From Anseranas semipalmata (taxonomy: Eukaryota; Chordata; Aves; Anseriformes; Anseranatidae), in NCBI GenBank assembly GCA_013399115.1, contig VXAA01003276.1:109237-173236 (forward strand): a stretch of 64,000 nt of DNA. The letters are read 5' to 3'. This document shows positions 37,347 through 50,060 of the stretch, piece by piece. The notes under the pieces are model-generated. The model saw nothing but the letters and a program-made list of their open reading frames with translations. It ran no database searches and was not told the origin of the DNA. The stretch's first letter is position 1. Every line of letters begins with the position of its first letter. A program made the translations under genes and the position numbers.

Positions 37347-39835
37347 TTTAAAAGAGTGTAATTGCATATTCTTTCTTCTAAATGAAAAGGAAAGGGTAAT
37401 ATATTTATGTATTTAAATAAGGGCTCAGGATGAAAAGCAAGGGGAGATGGACCTAACCAGGACAATCCTTCAGTCTGCAATGTCTTGTTCAATATCACAT
37501 CATCCACTGTCTGGGCTGATGCAAAACTCCTTCAAGTTATGAAGGAACAAAACTGCAAGGGCTGTTATATGGCTGTTTGCCTTTCAGATAGTTGAAAATT
37601 TGGCTCTCTATTGTCTTAATGAATTAGTACAAATTCATACAAAGCAGGAACAAAAACCCTGTGCAGTATCATTGCATCTTGTATGTGTTACAGAAGTGCA
37701 TCTGGGCTCCCTTGGGAGGTTTTAAACAAGCACAGCAAGACTCAGAGTCTTCAGGCTTTTTCTTTTTTTTTTTTTTTATCTATTTTTTATAGTTTTTAGT
37801 AATATTCGCTGTTTATCAAAATTATAAAACTTCCATTTTTGTGAAGATAATTTCTTCAGGTACCTGAAGGAGAAGAGAGGTACTAAAACTAACTGAACTA
37901 ATTCTGTATCTCCCCATGTGGCAAATGTGTTAAAAACACCTTTATAAAAGACCTAACTCATCTTGAAACCAGTTGGGTTCCCTCTTTCTCCTAGAAGCCT
38001 ATTTCTATGTCCTTGTATATTTTCACCAATCTCTATACTATATATTTTCTAATTCCTATTTATTCTTGTGTTAATAGGCTACGTCTATACTTGTAAACTA
38101 ACCAGGGACAGAGAGACAAGGCACCAGCCTGAGCATGGACACATAGCTCTCCATAGTGTTAAGTTGTTTGCATGGTCTGTGGTGAAGCATTGACTCTGGC
38201 CAGTGGTGCTGCCCCAGATTATGCCCAGCCAGTGATGGTTCCCAGGAGGTATGTGAATGCAACCGTGGTGTTCTGGGGGGGTGACAGTGTTCCAGTGTGC
38301 GGTTGTGAACCCTTTTTAGCCAGCTGGCTTTAGGCATAAAGAATGTCTGGCTTGTTTTATTTGCTAAAATTGAGGTAGCACCATTGTCCTTTACATTTCT
38401 CTCTTCATCATGTCTACTATTTTTCTCAATTTACAGATGGCATCGCATCTCAGCCTTTTTTACTAGGACAAGCAAAACAAGCTCCCTTGTTTCTACTCAT
38501 TTCTTGATGATCTCCTGAACCCTTTGAACCTGTACTATCTTGTGTTCTTTGTTGGACGTAAGCAATGAGAACTGTAGATAAGATTTTAGCAAAACTCTCC
38601 GATAGTTTTATCAGTATCATGCCCTGATATGAATTAAAACATTCAAGGCTTTCTTTAGTTCAGGTTCCAACCACTAGGTTACCATTTGTAATGGAAAGGC
38701 TTATTACTATGCTTGTTGCATACATTTGAATGTCATTTATGTTCCTTTTACTTGTGTTCTCTAATTCACATTTTCCTATGTATTATTCAGATCCTTCTCT
38801 GTATTGACAGTGCATCACAAAGTTGTAGTAACAGCAATATTATAACCATACTCTTCTGTTAGCATTATGAATACTAAATACATATTATCTAAGACTGATC
38901 TTTAAGAAATTCTGCCAGTAGCCTTCCAACCCAATATTTTCCTTTCAGTTCTTTTGTTTATCATTGCTTTCTTAAACAGTTTCATACACTATTTACAATT
39001 TTTGTATCATTTTATGTCTTCTCCAGCCTAACTAAAGAACTATTTCACACCATATGAATGCTTACACTGAAATCCAGATAGTCTGAAATCTGCTTGTCTT
39101 TATCAAGTAATTTTTTTTTCAAATTAATGCATTGTGTGTGTTTCACACAATCCTTTTTTATTCCATAATTGAAACCATTTTCTATTTACCCTCACATTTT
39201 TTATTATTCTTACCTCTTTATTTGATTTGAAGCTTACAATATATTGTAGTTGTGCTTTTGTAACCATATTTACTTTGTAACATACTTTTTTGTCACCACA
39301 CTTACAAAGGTGAGAAGGTACTATTTTCTGCACTTATATAGAAACATTTTTTTCTTGATAAAAATTTATTTTTGCCATCTTTTCATTACTTTGGGATAGA
39401 AAAGATCTTGCCCCATGGCCTTGAGAATATTAAAAGGGCTAACTTTCACCATCGATGTCAGTCATGAATAGAAAAACAGATTAAATTTAATTGTTGTTAT
39501 GTTTAGATTGTAAAGTCTGCAATGTTTAAACTGGAAAAAGTTGAATTTCTGAGCAATTGGCAATACCAACATTTTTCACTACAGAAGTAAAAATCTGAAG
39601 ACTTCTACATTCTTCTTATCTATCCTGCCTATATCATCTTATTTATGCAAAATTAATGATACAGTACTGAAATATTTTGGTCCATCCTTTGATTATCTTA
39701 AATATCAATGTTATTTACCTCACATTTTTTTCCCACTTTATATATTTTATTATTTTTTTAAAATCTTTCCTCACCTTAATTTTTTGGCAATACTTGTGTT
39801 ATTCTTACCCTTCTCATTTCTTGAATTTAATTATA

Positions 39836-39916
39836 AAATCATTTCATTTCAAAAAGACCCTTAAGATCATCAAGTCCATCAACCTAACACTACCAAGTCC
39901 ACCACTATATGGACTT
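39836..39916 (-). mobile_element. Degraded CR1 3' end
   Basis: AAATCATTTCATTTCAAAAAG followed by 'cccttaagatcatcaagtcc' resembles the end of a CR1 in reverse complement. Short and eroded. Confidence 0.5.
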
Positions 39917-41395
39917 GTATTATGTCTAAGCATTATGTATGCTTTTTACTTATTCTGAATATCCTTTAACGGGCACAGCTGTAAATCCTCATTTAAAGAA
40001 ATCCGTACTGCCTGAGAAATGTAGCACTTCTTGGTGTATAAATTTCAGGTAGATTTTACACCTTTGACTTAGAGACATTCCAAAATTCTTCAGTTTCTAG
40101 TCTCAATTGTTAGTTACATCTTATTGAATAGCTTACTGCTATTTAATGATGACTAACTCCCTTGTTATTTGTTAAGATCAGCTTTTCTATAGTGTTTTAA
40201 TTATTCACCAAAACAAGACTATAGTAGCATTATTTCGTCTTGGTTCAGTCAGTACTGGATAAATAATCTGCTAATTATCACAGCCAGAATAAGGTCATTA
40301 GTGGTATTTACTATCCAAACTATGAGCTGCTAAATTCTCTCATAAATAACATTGTCCTGTAATATTTATCTAAAATTAGAAAGGTCTTTCTCAGCATCCA
40401 AATTTATCAGGGCCATCAGCAACCTCTAGTTCAACTCCCAGTATATTTAATTGCCCTTTTCAGAAATTACATGGAACTCAAAGAGATTATGTTTTACCCA
40501 AAGACTGATTTTGTATTTCTTAATATGTTACCACATCATCATGTTATGACATCCAACCGTTTTTACCTTGTTTTTGTCTTTCCTATGCAGCTCATACTTT
40601 AGCATGCTTGCTAAAGTAAGCCTGATCATTACTCTTATCAACCAGGCCTTTTCCATCTTCTTGCGACTGTACTTTTACTCTTTCATATTTCTTACTCTGT
40701 TGCTATAGTCCTAATTTTCCCAGTTTTCCTCTTCCAGTGAATTTAAACCACACATAGATATTGCATATGCTTCCCCTTTGTCTTAGCAATCTTGGCCTTC
40801 TTATCCCCTCATTATTTAAGTGGAATGTATTCATCAAGAAAAATCTTCAAAGAATATTTAAATGGTAAGACAACCAGTGCCTAATGCCACTTTTGTTCAC
40901 TGTTTATTTTCAATATCTTGTGCCTTTACAATTTTTATTCTCTGTGGATCCAAATCGTCTGTGCCTGCACTGAAGTTCAGTGCTTTGTTTCAGTATGTTC
41001 TAGCATGAATCTAGTGCTATTATTTTCCTGGCAGAAAGTACAGTCAGAAGGTTTCTCTCTGTTCATGGTCCTTTTCAGCATCAGGCCTGTACATTGCAAC
41101 CTTTCTTCTGGCAAGAAGCCTAACTTGCTGTGTTCTGCATGTGCTCTAGTGTCTCTTTCTCTTATTAAAGCATTCACTTGTTAAAGGTTCGGCCTTGTCT
41201 TTCCTTGGTGCTGGAATGTGTCTGCTGTGTCCTTCTGTTCTGTCCTGTCCTCTGTTTGCAGATAATTGAGCATCTTTTTTTCTTTCCTGCATCATCTGTC
41301 TATCATCCTCATTCCCCTTCAGAACTGGTCCCTGGCTCTCCTGTCATCTCTTTTTCTTCACTAAAACATCTGAACTCTCTTTTCCTTCTTCTCTC

Positions 41396-41505
<110 letters not shown>

Positions 41506-42329
41506 TAAGGTTTCTTCCTTTCTTTTCCTCCAGGAAAGTAACACTCCTTCAAACTTTTCTACTATATTAAACTATCGTCTCCAGAGGGCCATATTTGTTT
41601 TATTCCTCCCTGCTAAAACCTAGCGATTTTTGTACGATCTCTTTCAGCAGACTTTAATGGCTTTTTTCCTCCGCTTCTCCATTCCATTTTCTACTCCTGC
41701 ATTACATTCATCTGCATGTTTAGCTCCTGGATAGTCTCTCCCATGGACTGTATACAGGTGATGTTTCCTATAAAGTCAAAAAGCCGATGAAGGGGAATAA
41801 ATGTTTTAAAACATCTACAACCAGTCAGGGTTTTTCTGCCTGCAACTTTGGGTTATGACCATCACTGATCCCTTGGTAACCATTGATATCATATTATATC
41901 CTAAGTATCTGACTTAGAGATAAAATGATTAGCCCCTCCAAGTACTTATGAAAAAGTTCTCAGTGTTTTGCTGTTGTTTGCTGGGTTTCTTTATTCACTG
42001 GTGGGTGTTTTTTTAAGCTTTTTGCCTCCATTAGAGACAGTGTCACGTCAATCAGTTGCTTACACAGGTGAACATCTTACTCAATACCACCCACAAGGCT
42101 GTTTGCCTAGACACAAATCAGAGCCACCACGAATGGGCTCTGACAATATGCAGGTAGATGGCAATATGCAGTCACAGTCATAAGGAAAAGATAGGTAGAC
42201 ACATTCATTCTTAATAAATGAAATTTCTTCCTTGTCCAGAACCTGTCCTGTGCTAATGTTTTTATTTTTATTTATTTTTATTTTTTTTTCTGTGTGCTGA
42301 GCAGAAGCAATAGAATTTAGACAAAAAAC

Positions 42330-42349
42330 TTTTTTTTTTTTTTTTTTTT
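42330..42349 (+). repeat. T20 homopolymer
   Basis: Uninterrupted run of 20 T. Confidence 0.9.
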
Positions 42350-44337
42350 ACATCAGTAAACAACTCTAGATCCATCTGTAGATGTGGGGAACCTTTTTAT
42401 ATGTAATATAAAGTTTCCTTAACTTTTAATAATTTTATCCTAGGCCTAGATGTTTACAGAGCAGTGAATTGAGTGTGTGATGAAAAGCAAGTAAGCTAAG
42501 GGCTTGCTAGCTCAGCTGCAGGATCATAATATATTGTACTGTCAATCTTTATTTAATATCTCCTTTTCAACAGAAATCCTTGAGAAAACGTGCTTACAGT
42601 TGTTTAACTTTTAAGTTGTGAAAGTCCATGCCTCTTTCAAAACTAGTTTTCCCTTTTTTTCATAGCAAACTGAAACATCTATTGTCCTCAGTCTCCATAT
42701 TGCCCAGAACTTAACTGTAATAAACTATTTCATTGTTTCTTTAAATTTTCAGTTTATTACCTAGTATTATTCTGGAAAAAAGCTTTTTTATAAATTAATT
42801 TTACACTGTATTTTTTCCTTAAATATAAGTCTAAGAAAGTATTTAGCCTACAGAGTTCCTCTTACTAAAGGAAAAACTAATCTACAGACTCATACAGAGA
42901 ATGAATTAGCAAAGCTATGACGAGTAGGTACTTGCAAATAGTTGCATTGTAACAAGAGCAATTGTTTTCAGGACATATTCTCTAGTAGCATAGGAGGAAA
43001 GTTAATTAATAATTCTGTTCAGGTCATTTGCAAAGTTCATATTTTAAAGAAAAGTTTGAAAAATTGATTACTTATTACTTGATTACTTATTCTATTTCCA
43101 GTCTTGTCCAAATAGCAAGCAAAGGACTGTCTATTACGATTCAGTATTCTGTTTTTGCTAAGACAGATTTTGCTTTTCAAAAAAGAAAAAAAATCTAATA
43201 AGGTTTTGCCTCCTTTCTTTTTTAAATTTCTCTTTTTATTGAACTTTCTGATTAGAATATGAAATTGTTAAATAATAAAAATATTACCATCAGTTTCACA
43301 GGATCATTTTCCATTGAGTAACAAGGAAGTCAAACATAAAAATGTCCTGGTTGTACTGGGCAATTTTTACATTTTAAAATATAATTGTTTTTCTAATAAT
43401 ATGAACATTTGGTAATGCTGGTCCAAACTGTGGAACACAAATATGTTACCGGAACTGCTTTTAGCAAAAACAGCGTTTCCAACTTCTATAATTACTGTGA
43501 GACAATACTAGTTGATGATCTCTGTTGTACCATGGCTTCAAAATTACACATTTATTATGGGTTATTATGGAATAATGTTTACTGTTTTCCAGCTTCACAG
43601 GAAAAAAACATTATCTTCACTCTACAATTTTGTAGTGATATTATGAAATTCCTCCTATTTCCACTCGTACCTTACTAATTTTATTCTCTTAACAGTAGAC
43701 AGTGGGACAACTCTTAAAGATAGTACTACCAAAGTAGAAAGAAAGCATATGGCTTCCAGCAATGGAGCTTCTTACAATGTTTTTGTGGATAACGTTCGCT
43801 TATCTTTCATGTGTATGGAAATTTACATATGCTGGCACCTGTCAGTACAGAACAACTTCTTTTACTAGTACAAATAAGTCTTTTCTCAGAAAATACTTTT
43901 CGGAGTTATATTAAGTTTACCTCATAGTAATTTTCCAGAAATATTTTCCATTTGTTCTTCTGAACTCTTCATATAATTCTCACTGAATATTTGGCCATTA
44001 AGATAAATACATAAATTTTTATACTAATGAACTAAAAAAGACAGAATACAGTAGAAAAAAAGAATAAAAATAAGAATAAAATTTCATCCTAGGCACTTTT
44101 TGTATTCATTAACCAGGAAATCAACATACATAAGTGAAGTTGTTTAGTCTTTGAGTTGTTGTCTGTTTCGTCCATCAAAAAGGTATCATGAACCTCACAA
44201 ACATTAGAAAATATCAGCCTTTCTTTGCTCCTTTTTTTTTTAGAGCAACACAGCTTACAGTTAAGAATACAGACTTCATATTAGGGATGAAGCTTCATTA
44301 AAACAAATATTTTTTCTTAGCACTGATGTGGCTTCTT

Positions 44338-44470
44338 AAACTTTGTCACTTGCTTTCTGGGTAACCTTGGCAAGTTAGTTCACCTCCTTCTCTGCCAAAC
44401 ATGATTAATAGCACTTAACACTTCTGCACAGAGTTTTGATATTTATGAAAAAGTATGCTATAAAAGGACA
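44338..44470 (+). mobile_element. Possible ancient MIR/L2-type SINE relic
   Basis: 'gtcacttgctttctgggtaa' then 'ccttggcaagttagttcacc' resembles the MIR-type 'tgaccttgggcaagtcacttaacct' core. The end 'atgaaaaagtatgctataaa' resembles the element's 'gaaaggcgctataga' end. It lies about 70 nt inside the intron after the FN3-2 exon. Confidence 0.45.
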
Positions 44471-44537
44471 TATTATATATAAATAGCTTGATATAGATAA
44501 AAATATACAACTTAATTTTACTGTATGTTGAACTGAC

Positions 44538-44772
44538 CTCCTTCAGCTGAGCAGATGACAACAATAGGACTGAAGGGACCATCTCCTTTGTTATTGTAAA
44601 CACCAACTTTCACCTCAAAAGGAGTCAAAGGTGGCACACTTTCGTCTCTGTAGATGAACTTTGAGGCATCTGAAGATGTCACCATTTTTTCCTTCCAACC
44701 ACGTGTTCCGTTGGGTCTGAAGGCTACAATATATCCAAATCCTTCTCCGTTCTGAAACTCTTCTGATACTGG
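44538..44772 (-). CDS. CNTN6: CNTN6 exon encoding the bulk of FN3 domain 2
   Basis: Largest coding exon here (235 nt, phase 0 to 1). It follows an ATTTTTTAG acceptor and ends GGAG|GTCAGT, a GT donor with C rather than A or G at +3. The translation begins [20 protein letters not shown] and includes [39 protein letters not shown] and [19 protein letters not shown] and [19 protein letters not shown] are contactin-family hallmarks. NGT is an N-glycosylation sequon. With the 71-nt exon it closes a 102-codon module. A possible MIR-like repeat relic begins about 70 nt inside the following intron. Confidence 0.97.
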
Positions 44773-47375
44773 CTAAAAAATAATTTCAGATAATGATCAG
44801 ATGTGGTTTTACTAATTTAGAAAGCAACCACTCAGTGACTGATTATAATCTTGTGATCACTTACAGTTGCTTTATAGGATTTTACTTATGCCTGAGAACA
44901 CACAGGGGCAACCACTTCTGAAGAGGAATCTTGTAAGAGAGTTTCTTCACCTAATGGCCATAGTTAGGTCATTGTCCCAGGACTGAATAAGGTCTTGGGC
45001 TCAGAAAGATGTTTCTTCTATACTTCCCATTTTCTGGTTAATGCTTTAACCATTGGTATATTGTTAAGGACTCCTAAAATATAATGTGAGTGACACTTAC
45101 TACAGTGGGATTTTCTTGGGTTTTAGGTGCCAGCCTGTTTAATTTCTGTATCCAAATGGAGTATCAAGATCTAGTGATTTAATTCTGGGGTTCAATTTGA
45201 GACTTGGAATATGACGTAATAAAGCTAGTTGTCCTAACTCTCAAACTGAAAGTCTTGATGAAAAAAAAATCTCATTTGCTTTTCCCATCTCAGAGGATCT
45301 GTGAAATTAGCCACTTAAATTGGGATGCTTCTGCCACAAGCAGACAGTCAGCAAAGGGATTTATCTGTTGAGAGGCTGAGCACTGCAAAAGCTAAATCTT
45401 AAATGTCCAGCTCAAGGAATGGATTTTGTCATGCTAATTTACCGCGTACATTTGTTATAAAGTCAATGGACTAGGTTAGACATTAGATTATGTTTAACAG
45501 CTGTCAGCATATTAAGCCTGTGGGAAATCCCAAAAAAATAAAAAAGAAAAAAGTGCCTAAACTCCATCTCTTGAAGTGTCCATTTTAGATTTGCAGCTAA
45601 TGAACATGTGAATCAGAGTGGAGACACAGGGGACACAGAGTCTTCTTCCCTCTACATTGTAAATGAATATCTCATCACCAGGCACCTCACTTGCAGAGAT
45701 CATTTTCTACCCAGCTTTCTGAAGCTGTGCACTGCTCATCCAAGGAAAAATTAAAATAAATAAATAAATCAATAAATATATCCTAAGGTAGAGGAGGCAA
45801 AGACAAGACAGACTTTGTAATCTAGTGATTTGAGTTCGAAAGGAAGAGCCTTAGACCTCTTTATAATATTTATGGATTTGGCAGTAGATAGTCACTAATC
45901 ATGACTTATGATTCACAGATGAAATGTCATTTTGTTATCTTAACTTGATTAATGACTTTATGCCATTTAAGAGGTATGTGAAACAGTGTGCTGGAATTAT
46001 CAGCATTAGGAAGAATAGCACTAAGTGTTGATGGAAACAGTGAGTTCATTAGAAATGTTCGGGAAGGATTGACACCTTCTGCCTTATTGGCAATTTGCAT
46101 CCCTTAGCTATAAAAGAAGAATCATCAAAAGAAATGTTTTTTTTTTTTTTTGTGGAAAAAATGTCAATGTATACTGAAAGTTATGCTATGACAGTTGCTA
46201 AATCTTAACTGTCGGTTGTACCTGTACTACAGGATGGGACACCCTGAATGCATCTCAGGTTTCTTTTGGAAGACTTTGACCCTTGAAAGAGAGGGAGATA
46301 TGACACACTCCAGTAATGCCCCACTCCTGACACTCGAGGAACACCATGAGCACACTTAATATGAATACTACATACTAATATATTATGAACTGGAATTAGG
46401 CCAGTTTATATCAGATACAGTTCCAGCCACCTGAGGCTTTTGATTGGGATTCTGCAAATTGTCTTCCAGTTGGAGAGATACAGCTGCTAATAGCCTGAAA
46501 ATTATAAGCAAACTGAAATCCGAGCAGTCTCAGGTAGCTGGTGTTGGGGAATACAGATGTACCAACAGAGGACACCCTCTTCACATGTCCCCAAATTTGT
46601 CGCTTTAAGTAGTTAGACAGAATTCTGTGTGTCTTACCATCTGAATCACTCCTAAAGGAGGCTAGGCCAAAACTTTTTTCATTAAAACTCTCTATCTTTA
46701 TTTAAAGGACTTTTTTTTTGTTTTGGATTTTATATATATATAAAATAAATATGTTCATATATATATATAATATATATATTATATTATAATGTATATATAA
46801 TAAATATATATATATATTTACTCAGGCTGAAACTCTTCATGATGAATCTAAAAGTTTTGCAAACTCCTCAAGAAAAGTTTCTGCTCTACTGTGTTATTTA
46901 TGATTAGCAGAGAAAACAACTCCCACTCTTCCAATTGCCCATTATCATGGTGATACATCTGTGTTGCATCTTGCATCTCAAATATTTTCTCAAAGTAAAG
47001 GCCTGTTTATTCTTTCTTAATTTAAATTTACAAATAGTTACAAGGGTTTCCTTCTCTTTAGCTATTATTTCATCTGTGTAGCATTCACTTAAAATCCAAG
47101 AAAGTCAAGATAACCTAAGCAATAGATCTGGAAGGAAATACTAATGATTTAGGAGAACTTTGGAGCTGTCACTAAGGAGGGCAGATTCACCACAGTGTCC
47201 TCAAATTACATGAAAATGCACATTACTTTGAAACTTTAGAGCATATTTAAAGAACACTATTTTGTGTTCATGTCTTGCCAATATTTGCTGTAAGGAAACC
47301 CCAGTACAGTACTGTTTACTTTGCCCTCAAAGAAGTAAACATGAAACGAGACCTTTAATCAGAAAAGTCCCTTAC
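44773..47375 (-). other. CNTN6: CNTN6 intron inside FN3 domain 2 (2.6 kb)
   Basis: Phase 0. The main feature is the TA-rich tract at 46728-46820. Nothing coding was recognised. Confidence 0.92.
46728..46820 (+). repeat. TA-rich tract
   Basis: About 93 bp of TATATA blocks separated by AATAAAT and ATTATATTATAAT, with one G and C interruption each side of the middle. Confidence 0.92.
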
Positions 47376-47446
47376 CTCCCATGCTATTACTAATTCATGT
47401 CTCCTTCCACTTCTGCCACTTACATTAGCTGGAGGTGTCTTTGGAA
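47376..47446 (-). CDS. CNTN6: CNTN6 exon encoding start of FN3 domain 2
   Basis: Short 71-nt exon. Its acceptor is GCTCACAG and its donor GAG|GTAAGG. It enters in phase 1 and leaves in phase 0. The translation is [20 protein letters not shown] followed by IAWE: the A and B strands of FN3 domain 2. The NVS triplet is an N-glycosylation sequon. The basic [10 protein letters not shown] stretch fits my memory of CNTN6; paralogues carry a glycine-rich GGGGS/RSEL version here. It was identified by frame continuity with the exons on either side, since it is too short to stand out as an open reading frame. Confidence 0.95.
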
Positions 47447-49944
47447 CTGTGAGCAAAAAGGAAAAAAACAGAATGTCCAGTTATTGAAGTTTTCCCCATA
47501 GTAATAAGCTGCTGCAGAAGACATGAGGCTGTTAAGTCAGAACAGAAATAACAAACATAGCACCCAGCGGAAAAGAATTTTTGCTCAAGTTTCATTTCAG
47601 AGAATTCCACAATCAATTGAGTGATTGTAAACTCAAACAAAGCATAAGCTGAGAACAACAGTAATATTGAAATAAAAAGTTGCTTAAACACTATTTTTTC
47701 TGTAGGTTAGTCAAAATTTCAATGTATATATCATCTGAGAGATAAAACAATAATTATTTTATTAGCATTTGTACTTTTTCAAAAAACAATTCACAAATCA
47801 AATGCCGGGGAACCTGACATTTTTCAGACTTCAGGTAAAATTTTAGGAATTAGTTAATATATCTGGACAATTTCCCAAGTCATTAGTGATTTAGAATGTT
47901 TTGGTTCTTTTAAATCTATTCAGATATGCCTTATCAGGGAGCTAATTTTCAGAAATTTTAAAGTTACCATCCTTAAACAACGCTTATCATTTCTCACAAA
48001 ATACTGGAAGCAGTACTACCCACAGTTCTTTAAAAATTGAGGCCACCTATAGGTTACCAAAGTCAGTAAAACTTCAGAAATCTTAGTGTTGATAATTAAC
48101 AGCTTAAGTTCAATGAAAGTGCGGTTGTTACTAGATCCTGGAAGTTCACATAAAATTTCAGAATTAATCTATGATGTAGTGTGTTTTTAAACTCTGATCT
48201 TTCCTTTAAAGAACTTAAGCTCAATTCAGTTTTTTTCTCATAACTAACACAATCCCACAAAGTTTATGAATTGCTTCTGATTTACACTGTTGGAAATGTG
48301 GTAAAAGTGAGAAACTGGTTATACATACATTTCTAAAATTAATTTTTTGCACTTTTATTTGTGGCTCTAACCAGAGTGATAAGGGAAATTTCTAATCTGT
48401 GAAAAATCTCTCTCCAATAAAGCTGCATTAATCTGCCAAACATAGCACCTGTCATCTTCCATCCTACCTACTCCCTCCACACCTGCTAAATGATATCTTT
48501 CATAGTTACTCTCTGCTGAAAACTCTTGAGTTGCATATAATCTGATGGTCGGATTGCCTTGCAGTTTAACTTTAGTTATTGGGAACCCATATATCCTGGC
48601 TGAGCATGTAGTCCAGGGTCCATCTCCAGTGAATGCAGAGCTTTGGGGTGGTCCATCCCATTCTAAGATAGCTGTCTAAGCAGCGGGAGGGGTATATCTT
48701 GTTCTACTGACTGAAGACATGAACAAGGTTAAACTAAAACCCAGTTTTTATATGGTGAAATTTGAATGAAATTTCCCCTTCAGAAACAGATTTATACAGT
48801 ATTGAATTTTGAGGAATTGCCCTCTGGCAAAATAACAATAATAATAATAAAGAATAAAAACTGTGTTATACTGGGACAAATGTTCTACAGAAAAGATGTG
48901 GATAAACAATCATCTGTCAGTTAACTAACAAGCAAAAACTATCATGCCATCTCTAATGGAGCATATTTAAACCATGTTTAGCACCCATTTTCTGCTGCCT
49001 TTCTAAGATTTTTTTTGGTTAAGTTATGAAGATGAATGAACTGTTTATGTAAATGTCACATTATAGGTGAGAGACAGTGCTATACTCCTTTGAAGCATCC
49101 AATGTGATGGACTTATTTAACCAGCAGTGTCCTCTTTCTAGAGTTTTCTTGTTAACAGCTTTGCAGACTGAAGCCCTATTTAAATGAATAAACACTAAAA
49201 GAATAAAACTGTCAAAGCAATGAATTTCTTTTGCACCAAACTAAAATGTACATTCGCACAGCAAAACTCTCTCAAATGAATCACCATTAAAAGAATAAAT
49301 GTGTCAAAGGAATAAATTTCCTCTGTACTGCACCAAAGCAGATTATTTACAGTTAGAGGAGAACATTTTGAAATGAGTTAAGTGAAGAAAACTATTAAAA
49401 GAAAACATTTTTTGCCAGGCCTTGAGGTTATACATTATCAACTGTTTCAGCAACATCACTTTTATATCTGTTTTATATCTGAATTTTCTCGCTCATAACC
49501 TGTTTATTGCCATGCAATTAGTGACTTCCCAGTCTTCAAGTTGTTAATTTTTAGCGATGACACGCATGGAGAAACACTTGCACCAAAAATGCAAGTGTGA
49601 TGCCTGAACTTGGCTCCCAGACACAGAGTCCATACTCCTGGGGGACGATGACATTACGATCTCTTTTCTCAATGCCTATCAAAGCTGAGAAATTCAGCAC
49701 TGTGTCTCCTGAATAAATAAAACCTCCAACTAGTAGCAAGGATCTCTTTGCTGTGCCAATACATCTCATTTAATATGATGAAAGAATTCCACCTATGGGT
49801 AAATGAATCGCTCCTTGGCTTAACACTGATCCTTAGGATCATCAAATGTGACTATGCTTTGTTTGATTGTATGTCTTCAGTTCTGCTCAAAGCTTTCTCA
49901 TCAGCCCCTTTGTTAACTACCTAGTATTGCTTGTGTCCCGCTCT

Positions 49945-50060
49945 AGTCTTAGACTGTAAGCTCTTTGGAAACAGGTCGACTGTTCTTTTCTTTTGTCTCT
50001 TCAGCGAATGGTAGGGTTGGGAGCTACAAGCTGGGTCTCTGCATTGTTCTAGTGAAGCAA
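49945..50060 (+). mobile_element. Possible ancient L2/MIR-like 3' fragment
   Basis: 'ttagactgtaagctctttgg' followed by 'acaggtcgactgttctttt' resembles the 'tagactgtaagctccttgagggcagggactgt' signature shared by old amniote retroposons. Assignment is from memory. Confidence 0.4.
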
